Source: Allomyces macrogynus ATCC 38327
Taxonomy: Eukaryota; Blastocladiomycota; Blastocladiomycetes; Blastocladiales; Blastocladiaceae
DNA: 49,038 nt
Assembly: GCA_000151295.1 (NCBI GenBank)
Contig: GG745330.1
Coordinates: 1,455,452-1,504,489 of the forward strand
Direction of reading: 5' to 3'
Shown here: in pieces, positions 1-10,122 of the stretch
Numbering within the stretch: the stretch's first letter is position 1
How the letters are laid out: each line of letters starts with the position of its first letter
Translations under genes and position numbers: made by a program
The notes under the pieces: generated by a model
What the model saw: the letters and a program-made list of their open reading frames with translations, nothing else
Databases searched by the model: none
What the model was told of the DNA's origin: nothing

Positions 1-25
1 CATGAAAAAGTAGCTGATCAAGATG

Positions 26-211
26 TTATATATCATACAGGATAACAGAAAGGCCGCGGCCGCGCGACCACCGCAACGTTGCAGCCGCGGTCGCTGACGC
101 CGGTGCGGGTGGGGGCGCCGCGGTCGTGGCCGGGACACTGCTGGCGGCGGGCTCGTCAAAGATAGTAAAGTCCTCGTCGAAGGGGAGCGCGCCGTCGCCG
201 AGATGGCTCAT
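26..211 (-). CDS. Possible first exon of a partial gene running off the left edge
   Basis: An open frame begins with ATG at 211 on the minus strand and starts MSHLGDGALPFDEDF, which reads like real coding sequence, then passes into an Ala/Pro/Thr-rich stretch. The frame closes at 26, but a GTATGA donor-like site near position 38 could end the exon earlier and send the message beyond the window. No family is recognised. The sequence upstream (212-690, minus) also has long open frames, one with a hydrophobic stretch (about 490-540), so earlier exons may exist. GC-rich DNA gives spurious open frames, so this is weakly supported. Confidence 0.3.
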   Translation of the reverse strand: MSHLGDGALPFDEDFTIFDEPAASSVPATTAAPPPAPASATAAATLRWSRGRGLSVILYDI

Positions 212-1045
212 GGCGGATGATGGCTGGACGGCTGGCGAGGAGCGGCATCGTGGGCAGGGACCGGAACAAAGGCGCAGCCGTTGGGCGGCCGGATCGTGGC
301 GAGTCCGAACAGGGTGGGGCGGGCGACCGTCGGTCAGTCGGGCTGGCCCATGACGGGAGGGTACATCGTGCGCGGAGGAGAGAAGGGGGGGTCCAGCGAG
401 AGCACGGCAGCGACGGTGCCCGTGGACACGGCGGCGCGGGCACGCGAGGGAGGGAGCGAGAAGCGCGCGGAGAAGGAAGCAGCGAGCATACCGTGATACA
501 GGAGGCAGGCGGAGGCAGCGGCGGCGACGGCGTGGACGACAATGCGGGGCGGGAGCGCAAGCGGGCGCAGGCGTGAGCGAGGCGACGTCGAGGATGACGG
601 GCGGTTGGTCGTCGGTGACAGAGGCGCGCGATGGGGGTGGCGATGGTGTGCGGGCGCGGTGGGGGGTGGGCGGGCGTGGAAGTCGGTCACAGCTGGTCAG
701 GCCAAGTCGCCCAGCAGCTCGTGGGCCGTCTTGCTCGCGCGGACGTCAAGCCTCATGCCTAAGTTCTTTCTTCGTATTTTGGCCTTCTTTGTCTGCATTG
801 TCCGGTCACGACGCGCCGTGACGTGTCTTGCGCCCACCCTGACCAAACACCCGACTTGGCCAAACCTGGCCTGCCGACACATGCCACCATCGACCATCGG
901 CGGCCGGAAGCAACCAGGACGACTAATCGACAAGGGGCGAACAACTGCATCGAAATCGATAAATGCAATGCATCAAACCAAACGAACCAAAAAGTGTGGG
1001 CGCCGCGCGTCCCCCGCTCGCCCACGCCCGCCGCGCCGCCCTCGC
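212..1045. other. Stretch between the left-edge ORF and the Arp2 stop; no firm gene
   Basis: This holds the Arp2 3' flank (roughly 780-1045) and very GC-rich sequence with overlapping open frames on both strands. On the minus strand an ATG at about 798 opens a 33-codon basic ORF (MQTKKAKIRRKNLGMRL...) ending at 697, and a frame at 334-690 contains a hydrophobic run. Neither resembles a known family and no splice model could be confirmed. Confidence 0.4.
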
Positions 1046-2551
1046 TCACAGCGACCCGCCCATGGCGCCCTGCAGCTTGTCGAGCACACGCACCCCCTTT
1101 TCCGCGTACTCGGCCTTGGTCATCCAAAACAGCGGGTTGTTCTTCATCAGCTCGGCGAGCACGGCGCCGCCCATAAACACGGCGTGTTTGCGCCCCGGCG
1201 GGTCCTCAACCTTGATCTTGAACTTGTGCATGCGCGACACGTCGCCCTTGAGAATGCGCTGCAAATACAGCTGCCGCACCTCCTTTTCCAGCCGCGACGA
1301 GAGACCCGGGTACATGGTAGTCCCGCCCGACAACAAGATGTGCTTGTAGAGCTCGGGCCGCGTGTCCATGTCGGACGCATTGATCGCGTTGAACAGCACC
1401 TCGGCCAGACCGGGCGACTCAACGTCCACGAGGTGCGGCTGGAAGAGCGCCTCGGGCGCCTCGAACCGCTCGGAACCGACCTTGATGACGCGGCCGTCGG
1501 GCAGCTATCGAGGACGGGGAACGGAGGGTGTCAGATCGTGGTGTTGATAGTGCGGGGCTCGTTTGGAACAACACGGACCGTGTACTGCTCGACCAGCACC
1601 GTCGTCTCGGTCGCGAGCTTCTGCTCGAGCTCGAGGTCGTACCTAGAGAATCCAACGCGTCAGATCTCGCTCATCCATCCACTTTTCATCCACAGTCACG
1701 AAAAATGCAAATTAAACGTACGCGACGTAGCACAGCTTCTCCTTCATCTGGCGCACCGTCTCGAAATCGGCCGTCGAGTTGAAGTTGTACCCGTGCAGCG
1801 TCATGAGCTTGATCAGGTACCGCGTAATGTCGCGCCCGGCAATGTCGAGTCGCTTGGTGAGGTGGGGCAGGGAGTAGCCCTCGTAGACAGGCACAATGTG
1901 CGTGACGCCGTCGCCCGAGTCGACGACCACACCCGTCATGAGCGCTATTGACAGCGAAATGGATTCAAGAGCTGTCAGATTCGTTGCACTGGGCACACAG
2001 AACGAGCCAGCGAGCCCAATACCAAAGCGTACCCTGCGCGTAGAGCGTCAACACGGCCTGAATCGCGATATACGCGCCATCAAACCCAAACTTTTCAAAC
2101 ATGACCTCGACCATCTTTTCGCGGTTGCGGCGCGGGTTGAGCGGCGGCTCCGTGAGCAGAATCTTGGCGTCGGTCAAGTCGGTCACGCCCAACTTGTCGT
2201 GGAACGTGTACTCCCACATTTTCTCCATGTCGTCCCAGTTGCGCACAATGCCGTTTTCCATCGGGTAGGACATTTGCAGCATCGACCGCGCCGCGGCCGC
2301 TTCGTCGCCAATCATCAGGTCCTTGAGCTCAATCGACGCGTCCATGGCTTCTTCGGCACGCAGCATCGGGCGGCCCATGACAGATGGGAACACGGTCGCC
2401 GGGAACTTGGATCCGGAGAAGCCGGCCTTGACAAACTGTCGTGTCGTAGAGGAATACAGGTCAGGCGCGGGCACGCGTGGGCGAGCGTGGGGGATGGCGC
2501 GGGCACACGGACCCCGGTGCCATTGTCGCAGACAATAATCTTTCCGCTCAT
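1046..2551 (-). CDS. ARP2: Actin-related protein 2, Arp2/3 complex subunit (5 exons)
   Basis: Arp2 is one of the two actin-like subunits of the Arp2/3 complex, which nucleates branched actin filaments at endocytic patches and the cell cortex. Exons are 2551-2513, 2435-2033, 1944-1722, 1642-1579 and 1504-1046. They join in phase to give 395 residues, the usual Arp2 length. Visible features are the N-terminal phosphate-1 loop (VCDNGTGFVKAGF), the second nucleotide loop ([18 protein letters not shown]), the adenosine motif ([11 protein letters not shown]) and a C-terminal actin-fold segment. The block [12 protein letters not shown] followed by an acidic MIGDEA segment is the Arp2 pattern rather than actin or Arp3. 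The start is the ATG of [13 protein letters not shown], immediately before the nucleotide loop. It shares a 549-bp divergent promoter region with UPF1. Seen: motifs and splice sites. Known: the role of the family. Confidence 0.96.
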
Positions 2552-3100
2552 GGTGTCGTTGATTCGGTGCGGTGCAATGTGGGGTCGATTCGGTTCGTGG
2601 TTAAATGAGGGATCGCTGGCGATGGTGGGCGCGTCGGGCCGCAATGCTGGCTGGGATCGAGTGCCGATCTCGCGCGTCGAATGCGTGCTTGGGCTCGCCG
2701 AAAATTTGCAGCGTGTGCGGTGGGCACAGTCGTGTCGTGCGGGCGCGTAGTGTTGTCCGTCGTCGTCGTCGCCGCTGTCGCGAGCAATGGCGGTGGTGGC
2801 TGCGGTGATGGTTGCGGTGGGGCGCGCCAAGGCACCCAAGAAAAACGCGCCCCGAGACGGACCACGCGCGCGCACGTGGCCGCGCCAAACTACCGTTCGC
2901 AGCCAGCTGCTCCGCTTCGCGCTCCACGTCGTTGACGACGAGCACGACGAGCAGGACGAGCACGCGCGCGCGGTCCCTGTCGTCACGCCTGCCACCGGTT
3001 GCACCAGCGCGGCCCCGCACCTGTCCACCCGCCCTCGCGATCCCGCCCCGCCTTTCGCGCTCCGAATCCGCCTCGAGCGCACCCCACCACCACCAAAACG
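2552..3100. promoter_or_regulatory. Divergent promoter region Arp2 / UPF1
   Basis: This 549-bp stretch lies between the ATG of Arp2 (minus) and the ATG of the UPF1 gene (plus). It must hold both 5' UTRs and promoters. It is GC-rich with GACGA/GTCGTC-type short repeats around 2755-2960. I see no clear TATA box and no convincing upstream ORF. Confidence 0.6.
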
Positions 3101-6100
3101 ATGTCCGGCTACGCGCCCGCGACCGGCGCACCGACTGCCGGGGCTCCAGCCGACGACGTGGACTTCTCGTACCTCGAGGGCACCCAATTCTCGGCGGTCG
3201 GCGGCGCGTCGCAGGTCGACTACGACGACCTGACGCTGCCGTCGCAGCACTTTTCGCAGCTCACGCAGCTGACGCAGGACGTGCTCTTGCCGACGCACGA
3301 CGACGATCACCTTCCCGAGCACGAGGAGGAGGCGCACGCGGCTGCAGTTGGTGCCGTGGACGCGGTTGCCGACGACGTGCACGCGCTCGACGTGTCGAGT
3401 AACGGCGCGCAGGACAGCCACGAACATGATGAGGTTGATGAGGACGGTGGTGAGGAAGCGCTGCCGCACCACGCATGCAAGTACGTGTCTGTTTGCTTTC
3501 TCCACCCATCCACGTCCGGTCACTGATGACCACCCTCGAATCCAGGTACTGCGGCGTGCACTCGCCCGGGTCCGTCGTCAAGTGCCTCCCATGCAAAAAA
3601 TGGTTCTGCAACGCGCGCGGCGCGACCTCGGCCGCGCACATTATCACGCACATGGTGCGCAATCGGCACAAGGAAGTGTCACTGCACCCGAAATCGGCGC
3701 TCGAAGAGACCGTGCTCGAATGCTACCAGTGCGGGTCGCGCAACGTCTTCCAGCTCGGGTTCATTCCGGCCAAGTCCGAGACCGTGATCGTGCTGCTGTG
3801 CCGGCAACCGTGCGCGTCGGCGGCCACCTCCAAGGACGTGCAGTGGGACACGGCCAAGTGGCAGCCGCTCATCGAGGACCGCGCGTTCTTGCCGTGGCTC
3901 GTGCACCCGCCGCCGCCCGAGGAGCAGGCACGCGCGCGGAAAGTGGCGATGTCGGATATCAATGCGCTCGAGACGCTGTGGGCGCAGGGGCTTGGGGATG
4001 CGGGACTCGACGCGGTCGATGCGAGTGCCGCGAACGGCGGGGTCGTTGCGCCCGAGGACTTGGCGGCGCCCGTGCAGTTGCGGTACGAGGACGCCTACCA
4101 CTACCAGAACGTCATGGGCCCGCTCGTGAAAATGGAGGCCGACTACGACAAGAAAATGACCGAGGCGCAGACGCAGGACGAGGTCGTCGTGCGGTGGGAC
4201 GTTGGGCTCAACCTGCAGCGCGTCGCGTGCTTTGTGCTCCCCAAGTACGAGCTCGGCGAAGTGCGGCTCGCCGTCGGCGACGAGTTGCGGCTGCGGTACC
4301 GCGGCGAGTTGCGCGCGCCGTGGGAGGGCGAGGGCCATGTGATCAAGCTGCCCAACAACCACTCGGACGAGATTGCGCTGGAGGTCAAGCACGGCCATGA
4401 CGCACCGATCCAGTGCACACACAACTTTTCCGTGGACTTTGTCTGGAAGTCGACGTCGTTTGACCGCATGCAGCAGGCGCTGAAAACGTTTGCGCTCGAT
4501 GAGAACTGCGTTTCGGGGTATATTTTCCATCGGCTGCTCGGGCACGAGGTCGATCCGCCGCAGCTGCCGATGCCTGCAAGCAAGCGGTTCACGGCACCGG
4601 GGTTGCCGGAACTCAACTACACGCAGGCATATGCGGTGCGCAGTGTGCTCGCCCAGCCGCTGTCCCTGATCCAAGGGCCGCCCGGCACGGGCAAAACGGT
4701 CACGTCGGCGACGCTCGTCTACCATTTTTCCAAGATGCACGCGGGCAAAGTCCTCGTCTGCGCGCCGTCGAACGTGGCCGTCGACCACTTGACGGAACGC
4801 ATTCACCAGACGGGGCTCAAGGTGGTGCGGCTCACGGCCAAGTCGCGCGAGGAACTCGATTCGCCCGTTTCATTCTTAACGCTACACGAGCAAGTACGCA
4901 ACAGTAACCTACACCCGGCGCTCGCCAAGCTCGAGCAGCTCAAGCAGGAGCAGGGCGAGCTGTCGATGGCCGATTTCAAGAAGTACGCCAAACTCAAGCG
5001 CGCCGTCGAGCATCAGATTTTGGCCGCCGCCGACGTGATTTGTTGCACGTGTGTCGGTGCCGGCGACCCGCGGCTCAGCAAGTTCCGGTTCCGGTCGGTG
5101 CTCGTCGACGAGTCGACGCAGGCGACCGAGCCCGAGTGCATGATCCCGATCGTCTTGGGCGCCAAGCAGATTGTGCTCGTCGGCGACCACCAGCAGCTCG
5201 GACCCGTCGTCATGAGCAAGCACGCAGCGCGCGCCGGGTTCACGCAGTCGCTGTTTGAGCGGCTCGTGCTGCTCGGGATCCGGCCGATCCGGCTGCAGGT
5301 GCAGTACCGCATGCACCCGTGCCTGTCGGACTTCCCGTCGAACATGTTCTACGAAGGGTCGCTGCAGAACGGTGTTACTGCAGCCGAGCGGCTGCGGACG
5401 GGGCTCGACTTCCCGTGGCCCGTGCCGGACCTGCCCATGTTCTTCTACGCGTGCTATGGCAACGAGGAAATCGCGTCGTCGGGCACGTCGTACCTGAACC
5501 GCACCGAGGCGACCAACTGCGAAAAGGTGGTGACGCGGTTCCTCAAGGCTGGCGTGCAGCCGCACCAGATTGGCGTGATTACGCCGTACGAGGGACAGCG
5601 GTCGTTTGTCGTGTCGTACATGCAGGCGCACGGGTCGCTGAAAAAGGATCTCTACAAGGACCTCGAAGTCGCGTCGGTCGACGCGTTCCAAGGCCGCGAA
5701 AAGGACTACATTATCCTGTCGTGCGTGCGGTCGAACGAGCACCAAGGGATCGGGTTTCTGTCGGATCCGCGCCGTCTCAACGTGGCGCTGACACGCGCCA
5801 AGTACGGGGTCGTCGTGCTCGGCAACCCGAAGGTCCTGAGCCGGCACGGGCTCTGGCACCACCTGCTGACTTACTTCAAGGAAAAGAACGTGCTTGTCGA
5901 GGGCCCGCTCGGCCACTTGAAGCCGTCGACCGCGCAGCTCGCGCGACCCAAGCGGCCGTACAACGTGCACGAAGAGCGGCTCAAGCGCACGTTCCAGGCC
6001 GACCAGGCCAAGGGGCTCGCTCCGGGCCAGGAAGTGGCCGTACCGACAGCGCCCGCGAGCCACATGCCGGCCAACCCGTACCTCGCCAACGAGTATTACG

Positions 6101-6390
6101 ACCCGCTCACGCTCATTTCGCAGTCCATGTCACAGGCGTCGCTCTTCTCACAGGATTACTTGCACTCGCAGCAGTCGGTCGCCGGTCGGAAGCCAGCGAC
6201 TGCGGCGTCAGCCAAGCCGACGCTCACGGCCAATCAGGCGCTGCGCATGGACCAGTTCCCGCCGCTTGGTGCAACGGCAGCGGCGGCCGCTGCGGCGACG
6301 GCGACGGCGACGGCGGGTATGTCGCAGCTCGACGACGACGGGCTCATGTCGCAGGGCGGGTTCCAGTCGCAGGGGTTCACGCAGTTCTGA
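3101..6390 (+). CDS. UPF1: UPF1-type RNA helicase, nonsense-mediated decay factor (2 exons)
   Basis: UPF1 is the ATP-dependent superfamily 1 RNA helicase that drives nonsense-mediated mRNA decay in the cytoplasm. Exons 3101-3480 and 3546-6390 give 1074 residues; the intron runs from GTACGT to CCAG. The order is: an acidic N-tail; the Cys/His-rich UPF2-binding domain from about residue 125 ([23 protein letters not shown]); stalk and 1B; then the helicase core. Walker A (GPPGTGKT) falls at about 504-511, motif II is DEST at about 648, motif III is GDHQQLGP, motif V is [11 protein letters not shown], and motif VI ([11 protein letters not shown]) lies at about 877. The C-tail carries many SQ dipeptides, which in the family are sites for SMG1-like kinases. 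Length, domain order and all motifs agree with an intact UPF1. The plus-strand neighbour downstream is an NTF2-like gene; to the left it is divergent with Arp2. Confidence 0.97.
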
Positions 6391-7082
6391 GTGCCGTGTC
6401 GCGGCTCATGGACAATGGCAGCGGCCTCTGTGGGCGCGTTAGCTCGCGTTCTCGGTCTAGAGCTCGCTCGCTTGCTCCCTCGTCGTCGGATCATGCATCT
6501 GAGCCCAACAGCACCAGTAGACCGACGTGTCTGCCCGTGGCAAGAGCGCATGTGCGATGTGGTCGCGTTGCGCTATGCAGCATTGAGCGCACCGAGAGTG
6601 CCATAGATGACCGCGCGTCGATTCCGACCGCGGGTGCCCTCGCGGGCAACGATGGGTCTGCCGCGTCGCCTCCACTCTGTTGCTCCATGGCACGAGTGAT
6701 ATGTGCTGATTGTTGTCTTCAAATGGATTGTTTTCTGTTGATTTTCATTGTCCGCTTAGGCTCGAATTGGTTGGTTTTTCCGGAGCGGTTGTTTGCTGCG
6801 TTGCGACTTGACTGCTTCTCGTTCACAAAACAGTCGGCACACCCACACGGCGCACCGCAACAGTCCTCCTCACCGTCGTCAACCAACTGTTGCTGCAGTT
6901 ATACCGTCGGCTCGACCCTGCTTCAAGCAGCACGCGCGTCCAACCCCCCGCACATATTGCAGTCGCGAGTGCGCACCTTCGTCACCCTCGCCAACCACGC
7001 GCAGCTGCGATCGGACGCGCTCGAGACTGATTGGACCCCGCTCACAACCACACACGACCCCAGACTCCAACTGAATCTCATC
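6391..7082. other. UPF1 3' flank and promoter of the NTF2-like gene
   Basis: No gene is seen here. The stretch 6680-6830 is relatively AT-rich, as expected for a 3' UTR or terminator region, and 6830-7080 has the C- and T-rich character of a 5' flank. Open frames crossing this region (for example the readthrough of a second UPF1 frame) have no recognisable content. Confidence 0.5.
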
Positions 7083-7560
7083 ATGGCCGCCGACCCGAAA
7101 GCGTTGCGAAGGCATTCACCGACGTGGCGATTGCCATGAACCGCGCCAGTCAGGCCGGCGTCTACGTTTGTGTCCCGCCAACGTCATCACCCCCACGCTT
7201 GCTCCTCCCGTGGCCGTGTTAGCGCGACATTTCGATGCTCCCGTTCGAGGGCGCCGACCACGTGGGCACGACCGCGATCGAGACCAAGCTCCAGAGCCTG
7301 CTGTTCCAGCAGACTCAGTTCAAGGTCCTGTCGCTCGACGCGCAGCCGTCGAACCTGCAACTCGGGCCGTTCTTGATTTGCGTGACGGGCCAGCTGATTG
7401 TACGTCTGTTGCGTGCGTGTCCCGCTCTGCTCGCACGGGCTCACATCCTCCACCCACCCATAGCCCAATGACGAGAACAAGCTGCTGTTCTTTTCGCAGG
7501 CTGATCCCCGACTGCGGGTCGTTTTGGGTCTACAGCGTCGTGTTTCTCAACTGCGGCTAA
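7083..7560 (+). CDS. NTF2-like protein, reading frame broken at both ends of the model
   Basis: The product resembles nuclear transport factor 2, the small dimeric cone-fold protein that carries Ran-GDP into the nucleus. Conserved blocks are AGVYRDISMLPFEG (exon ending 7165 joined to 7223), LDAQPSN, a TGQLI block ending at 7399, and DENKLLFFSQ from 7464. The last block, LIPDCGSFWVYSVVF, ends at the TAA at 7560. Two problems are visible. The ATG at 7083 is in a different frame from the helix-1 segment VAKAFTDVAIAMNRASQ (from 7103). The FSQ block also runs into LIPD one base out of frame at 7500, about where NTF2 normally has three more residues. Every AG acceptor tested between 7463 and 7499 leaves the same frame, so splicing does not rescue it. 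It may be a decayed copy, or the sequence may contain small errors. Confidence 0.6.
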
Positions 7561-7796
7561 TCGCGTGTCGGGTTGGTGGGCGGCGCGGCATGGGACTTTT
7601 AGCAGGGCGGCTTGAAATATAATTGTCACGCTTGGCTTGCGTTCAGATTGATTGATTGCTCCTAGTGCTTGCTCCACATATAGCTGGGACTCACTGCAAA
7701 GACGCCGAACACGACAATGAGAAAAATGCGCGATTGCATCGAAAATGACAATGATGCAGCTGCTCTGGCCACACCCACGCACGCGCGCACTCGCAC

Positions 7797-8555
7797 TTAG
7801 ACCTTGTGCAAGCGCGGCGACGCGAGGTAGGCCTTGATCTTGTCGTGGCTCGCGACGAGCTCGTGCATCTTCCAGAGCGCGGGCGCGGTCGTGGCCGAGA
7901 TCGCGCCGGGAACGACCGTGTTGAGCTCGTTGATGGTGTTGAACGCGGCCAGCTCGACGTAGGTCATCTGTTTTCGCACCGAGAAGCATGCGCTGGTGAG
8001 TGGTGAGAAAAGAGAGCAAGCACGACACGCCCAGTCCCACAGGCACATAACTCGCGGGTCACGCGCGCACAAGAGAAAGAGCTGGACCTTGTTCCCCGCG
8101 TAAATGCCCTTGTTCCCGTTCTTCTCCAGGATGGCCGTGTGCGACTTGATAAACCCGGGCAAGGTCTCCTGCTTGAACTTCTCAATCGCGGCGGGCTTTT
8201 CGGGCTCGGGCGTCGCCCAGACGATGCGCATAAGCAGCTCGTTGATATCGTTGGTCGACTCGTAGACCGAGTCGGCAATCGCAAAGTCGAGCGCGTCCTC
8301 GGCGACCAGGTCGTACTTGCGCGCGAGGTACCGCACGATCGCGGCCGATTGCGCGAGCTGCATCGGCTGGTTGGTCTTCTCGTCGGTCATGAGCAGGACG
8401 GGGAGCTGGCCAAACGGCGTCGTCGGCTTCTCGACTTTCCAGTCCCCAATATACTTGTTCTCGTAGGGGACGCCCGCGGCTTCGAGGATCAGGCGCGCGT
8501 TCTCGGCGCGGCCCTTGCCGGGGTAGTACCAAACGGTGTACTTGGGCGAGGCCAT
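7797..8555 (-). CDS. Glutathione S-transferase, sigma-like, copy 1 (2 exons)
   Basis: GSTs conjugate glutathione to electrophilic compounds and reduce some peroxides. Exons 8555-8088 and 7967-7797 encode 212 residues (MASPKYTVWYYPGKGRAE...). Near the N-terminus are the catalytic-Tyr region and the GKGRAENARLILEAAGV helix. The glutathione-binding FGQLPVLL (cis-Pro) and QSAAIVRYLARKY follow, and the C-terminal helical domain has MTYVELAAFN after the junction. These are the landmarks of sigma/alpha-mu-pi type cytosolic GSTs. The 120-nt intron (8087-7968) is a multiple of three and lacks stops, so retention would insert 40 residues. The start at 8555 gives a normal GST length and lies 106 bp downstream of a TATA box. 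An in-frame upstream ATG at 8822 could add a presequence (separate entry). It is a tandem paralogue of the gene at 9377-10122, with the intron at the same place. Confidence 0.93.
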   Translation of the reverse strand: MASPKYTVWYYPGKGRAENARLILEAAGVPYENKYIGDWKVEKPTTPFGQLPVLLMTDEKTNQPMQLAQSAAIVRYLARKYDLVAEDALDFAIADSVYESTNDINELLMRIVWATPEPEKPAAIEKFKQETLPGFIKSHTAILEKNGNKGIYAGNKVQLFLLCARDPRVMCLWDWACRACSLFSPLTSACFSVRKQMTYVELAAFNTINELNTVVPGAISATTAPALWKMHELVASHDKIKAYLASPRLHKV

Positions 8556-8822
8556 GGTTGTTGAGGTGTTGAGGGAAGGGGTGGTCGCGAAGGAGCGAGC
8601 TTGGTGGAGGTGATCGAGTCGATGACTGGGAGAGAGAGTGGTCGTGGCCCAGGCGCCGAATTTATACTGCTGCTGCAGCGCTTGGTCGGCGCGCTTTGCA
8701 GGTTGAACCCCAACAACAATGGCACCTCGAGACGTCGCAGCGCGCGTGGAAAACGTGGCCGTGCGGACGGTGCCGGCGGGAAGGTGACAAATAGCCAAGC
8801 GGGAAGCAAGTCGAGCAGCCAT
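8556..8822 (-). other. In-frame N-terminal extension of GST copy 1, possible mitochondrial presequence
   Basis: The GST frame stays open upstream of 8555 with an ATG at 8822, 89 codons earlier. It begins MAARLASRLAI and is rich in Ala, Arg, Ser and Thr with almost no acidic residues early on, as in mitochondrial presequences. The second GST has a matching in-frame extension (MSARLAFRSVL..., 87 codons) with the shared pattern SPxHRLDHxHQxRxFATTP just before the core start. The open frame continues another 47 codons above this ATG. A TATA box lies inside the extension, so a short and a long product are both possible. Confidence 0.5.
8661..8666 (-). promoter_or_regulatory. TATA box of GST copy 1 (TATAAA)
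   Basis: On the minus strand the sequence reads GCAGTATAAATTCGG. It is placed 106 bp before the core ATG at 8555, and the same GCAGTATAAA occurs at the corresponding place before GST copy 2. In the long reading frame these bases encode the conserved QYK tripeptide, so conservation could reflect promoter function, protein function or recent duplication. Confidence 0.6.
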
Positions 8823-8944
8823 GAATGGTGAGAGTCGTGTGCGCACGCGGTTGGGAACGAATGTCGTGACGTGAGTGCACAGAGCGCGGGGGAGAGCGGC
8901 CGCGCGCGGCGCATTTATCGGCAACGGCCAGGACGGTGGCGCGG

Positions 8945-9115
8945 CGCGCGGCCGCAGCAACAAGCAAGCAGTTGAGCGCGAGTGTAGGGGTCGACAGCGC
9001 GGAGCAAAGAGTGACTCGATGAGGGCAGAAAGGGTTGGCCGTTGTTGGCAAGAAAGGTTGGTCGTGCTTTAGACCGAGCGACACAAGCGCTTTCCAGGCG
9101 TCAGGCTGGCGCGCG
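8945..9115. repeat. GST promoter module, copy A
   Basis: It begins GCGCGCGGCCGCAG and continues with GTTGAGCGCGAG after a short extra segment. It ends with TAGACCGAGCGACAC and CAGGCGTCAGGCTGG. The same order of blocks is seen in copies B and C. The site corresponding to TTACGTCA in the other copies has degenerated to AGGCGTCA here. Confidence 0.45.
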
Positions 9116-9136
9116 ACATGGAAATCATGACCAGCG

Positions 9137-9300
9137 CGGCGCGGCCGCAGTCGCGCGCGACGAGGGCGGCGTGAGGATGGAGATGAGGGAAGGTGCGAGT
9201 GAGTCGGCGTTGGGCAACATGGTTGTTGGTCGTTGTTGGTCGTGTTTTTGACCGAGCGGCAAACGCGCATTACGTCAGACAGGCCTGGTGTGGCTGGGAC
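9137..9300. repeat. GST promoter module, copy B
   Basis: It contains GCGCGGCCGCAGTCGCGCG, then a GTTGTTGGTCGTG run, TTGACCGAGCGGC and TTACGTCAGACAGGCCTGG. It lies just 3' of the GST copy 2 stop, so it is either a distal element of GST copy 1 or the leftover promoter of a lost GST copy. Confidence 0.45.
9270..9277 (-). promoter_or_regulatory. ATF/CRE-like site TGACGTAA in module B
   Basis: TTACGTCA on the plus strand is the core recognised by fungal Atf1/CREB-type bZIP factors that regulate stress genes. It recurs at 10592-10599 in the equivalent context upstream of GST copy 2. Stress control is inferred from the motif and the gene class only. Confidence 0.4.
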
Positions 9301-9376
9301 TCACTCCACACCAGATTGAACGCTTCAACACGAGCAAATATGCGATTTATTGTATGGTACAGTTATGGCCGCGCTC

Positions 9377-10122
9377 TCACATCTCGTGGCGGCGCGGCGA
9401 AGCGAGGTAGGCCTTGATCTTGTCGTCGTTGGCGACGAGCTCGTGAACCTTCCAGAGCGCGGGCGCCGTCGTGGCCGTGATCGTGCCGGGGATGAGAGTG
9501 TTAAGCTCGTCAATGGCGTTGTAGGCAGCAATCTCGACATAGGTCAGCTATTTGTGAGGAATACATCCGCGTGGGGTCAGTTCGCGAGAATAGCGATGCG
9601 CGCCACTCCTGTCGATGAAATCGCGCGTCGCGCTCCAAAAGCAGCCAAACAAAAAAGGACCTTGTTGCCCGCGTAGATGCCATTGTTGCCGTTCTTTTCC
9701 AGGATCGCCGTCTGCGCCTTGATGAACCCAGGCACCACTTCCTGCTTGAACTTTTCAATCTCGGCCGGCTTTTCCTCCTTGGGCGTCAGCCAGACAAGCC
9801 GGATGATCTTGTTGCTGACCTCGATCGTGTGCTCCCACACCGAGTCGGCAATCGCCGCGGCAAGTGGGTCCTCGGCGACCAGGTTGAACTTGCGCGCGAG
9901 GAAGCGCACGATCGCGGCCGACTGGGCCAGCGTCGTCGTCTGCTTGGTTTTCTCGTCATTGATGATGAGCGCCGGCAGCTGACCAAACGGCAGCGTCGGC
10001 TTTTCGGCGGGCCAGTCGCTGGGGTACTTGTTCTCGTAGGGAACGCCCGCAGCTTCGAGGATCAGGCGCACGTTCTCGGCGCGGCCCTTACCAGGCCAGT
10101 AGTAGACGGTGAAGGAGGCCAT
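9377..10122 (-). CDS. Glutathione S-transferase, sigma-like, copy 2 (2 exons)
   Basis: This is the paralogue of the adjacent GST. Exons 10122-9661 and 9547-9377 give 210 residues (MASFTVYYWPGKGRAE...). It has the same landmarks: GKGRAENVRLILEAAGV, FGQLPALI with the cis-Pro, QSAAIVRFLARKF, a C-terminal domain with a KNGNNGIYAGNK loop, and LTYVEIAAYN after the intron. The intron (9660-9548, 113 nt, GTCC...TAG) interrupts the same codon position as in copy 1 but is not a multiple of three. The core start at 10122 lies 100 bp downstream of a TATA box. An in-frame ATG at 10383 adds an 87-codon presequence-like extension. The tandem arrangement, shared intron position and shared upstream sequences indicate local duplication including the promoter. 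Confidence 0.93.

Larger units (their letters stand above)
8823..9376. other. Spacer between the two GST genes, holding two copies of a promoter-like module
   Basis: The spacer between the long-form start of GST copy 1 and the stop of GST copy 2 has no gene. It carries two diverged copies (8945-9115 and 9137-9300) of a module found once upstream of GST copy 2 (10497-10615). Each copy has GCGCGGCCGCAG near its left end. Further right comes a GTTG-rich run with GACCG, then a TACGTCAG- or GCGTCAGG-type site followed by CTGG or CCTG. Confidence 0.55.

Noticed and set aside
542..1951. Long plus-strand open frame over Arp2
   Set aside because: It is antisense to the Arp2 exons, whose splice model and conserved motifs are complete on the minus strand; GC-rich codon bias leaves antisense frames open.
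3679..4806. Minus-strand frame of 375 codons over UPF1
   Set aside because: Antisense to the UPF1 helicase exon, with no domain of its own.
7103..7149. A 47-nt intron (GTTGCG...GCCAG) that would rescue the NTF2-like start
   Set aside because: Removing it joins the ATG in frame but deletes the conserved helix-1 segment, and it has no branch-site-like CTGAC.
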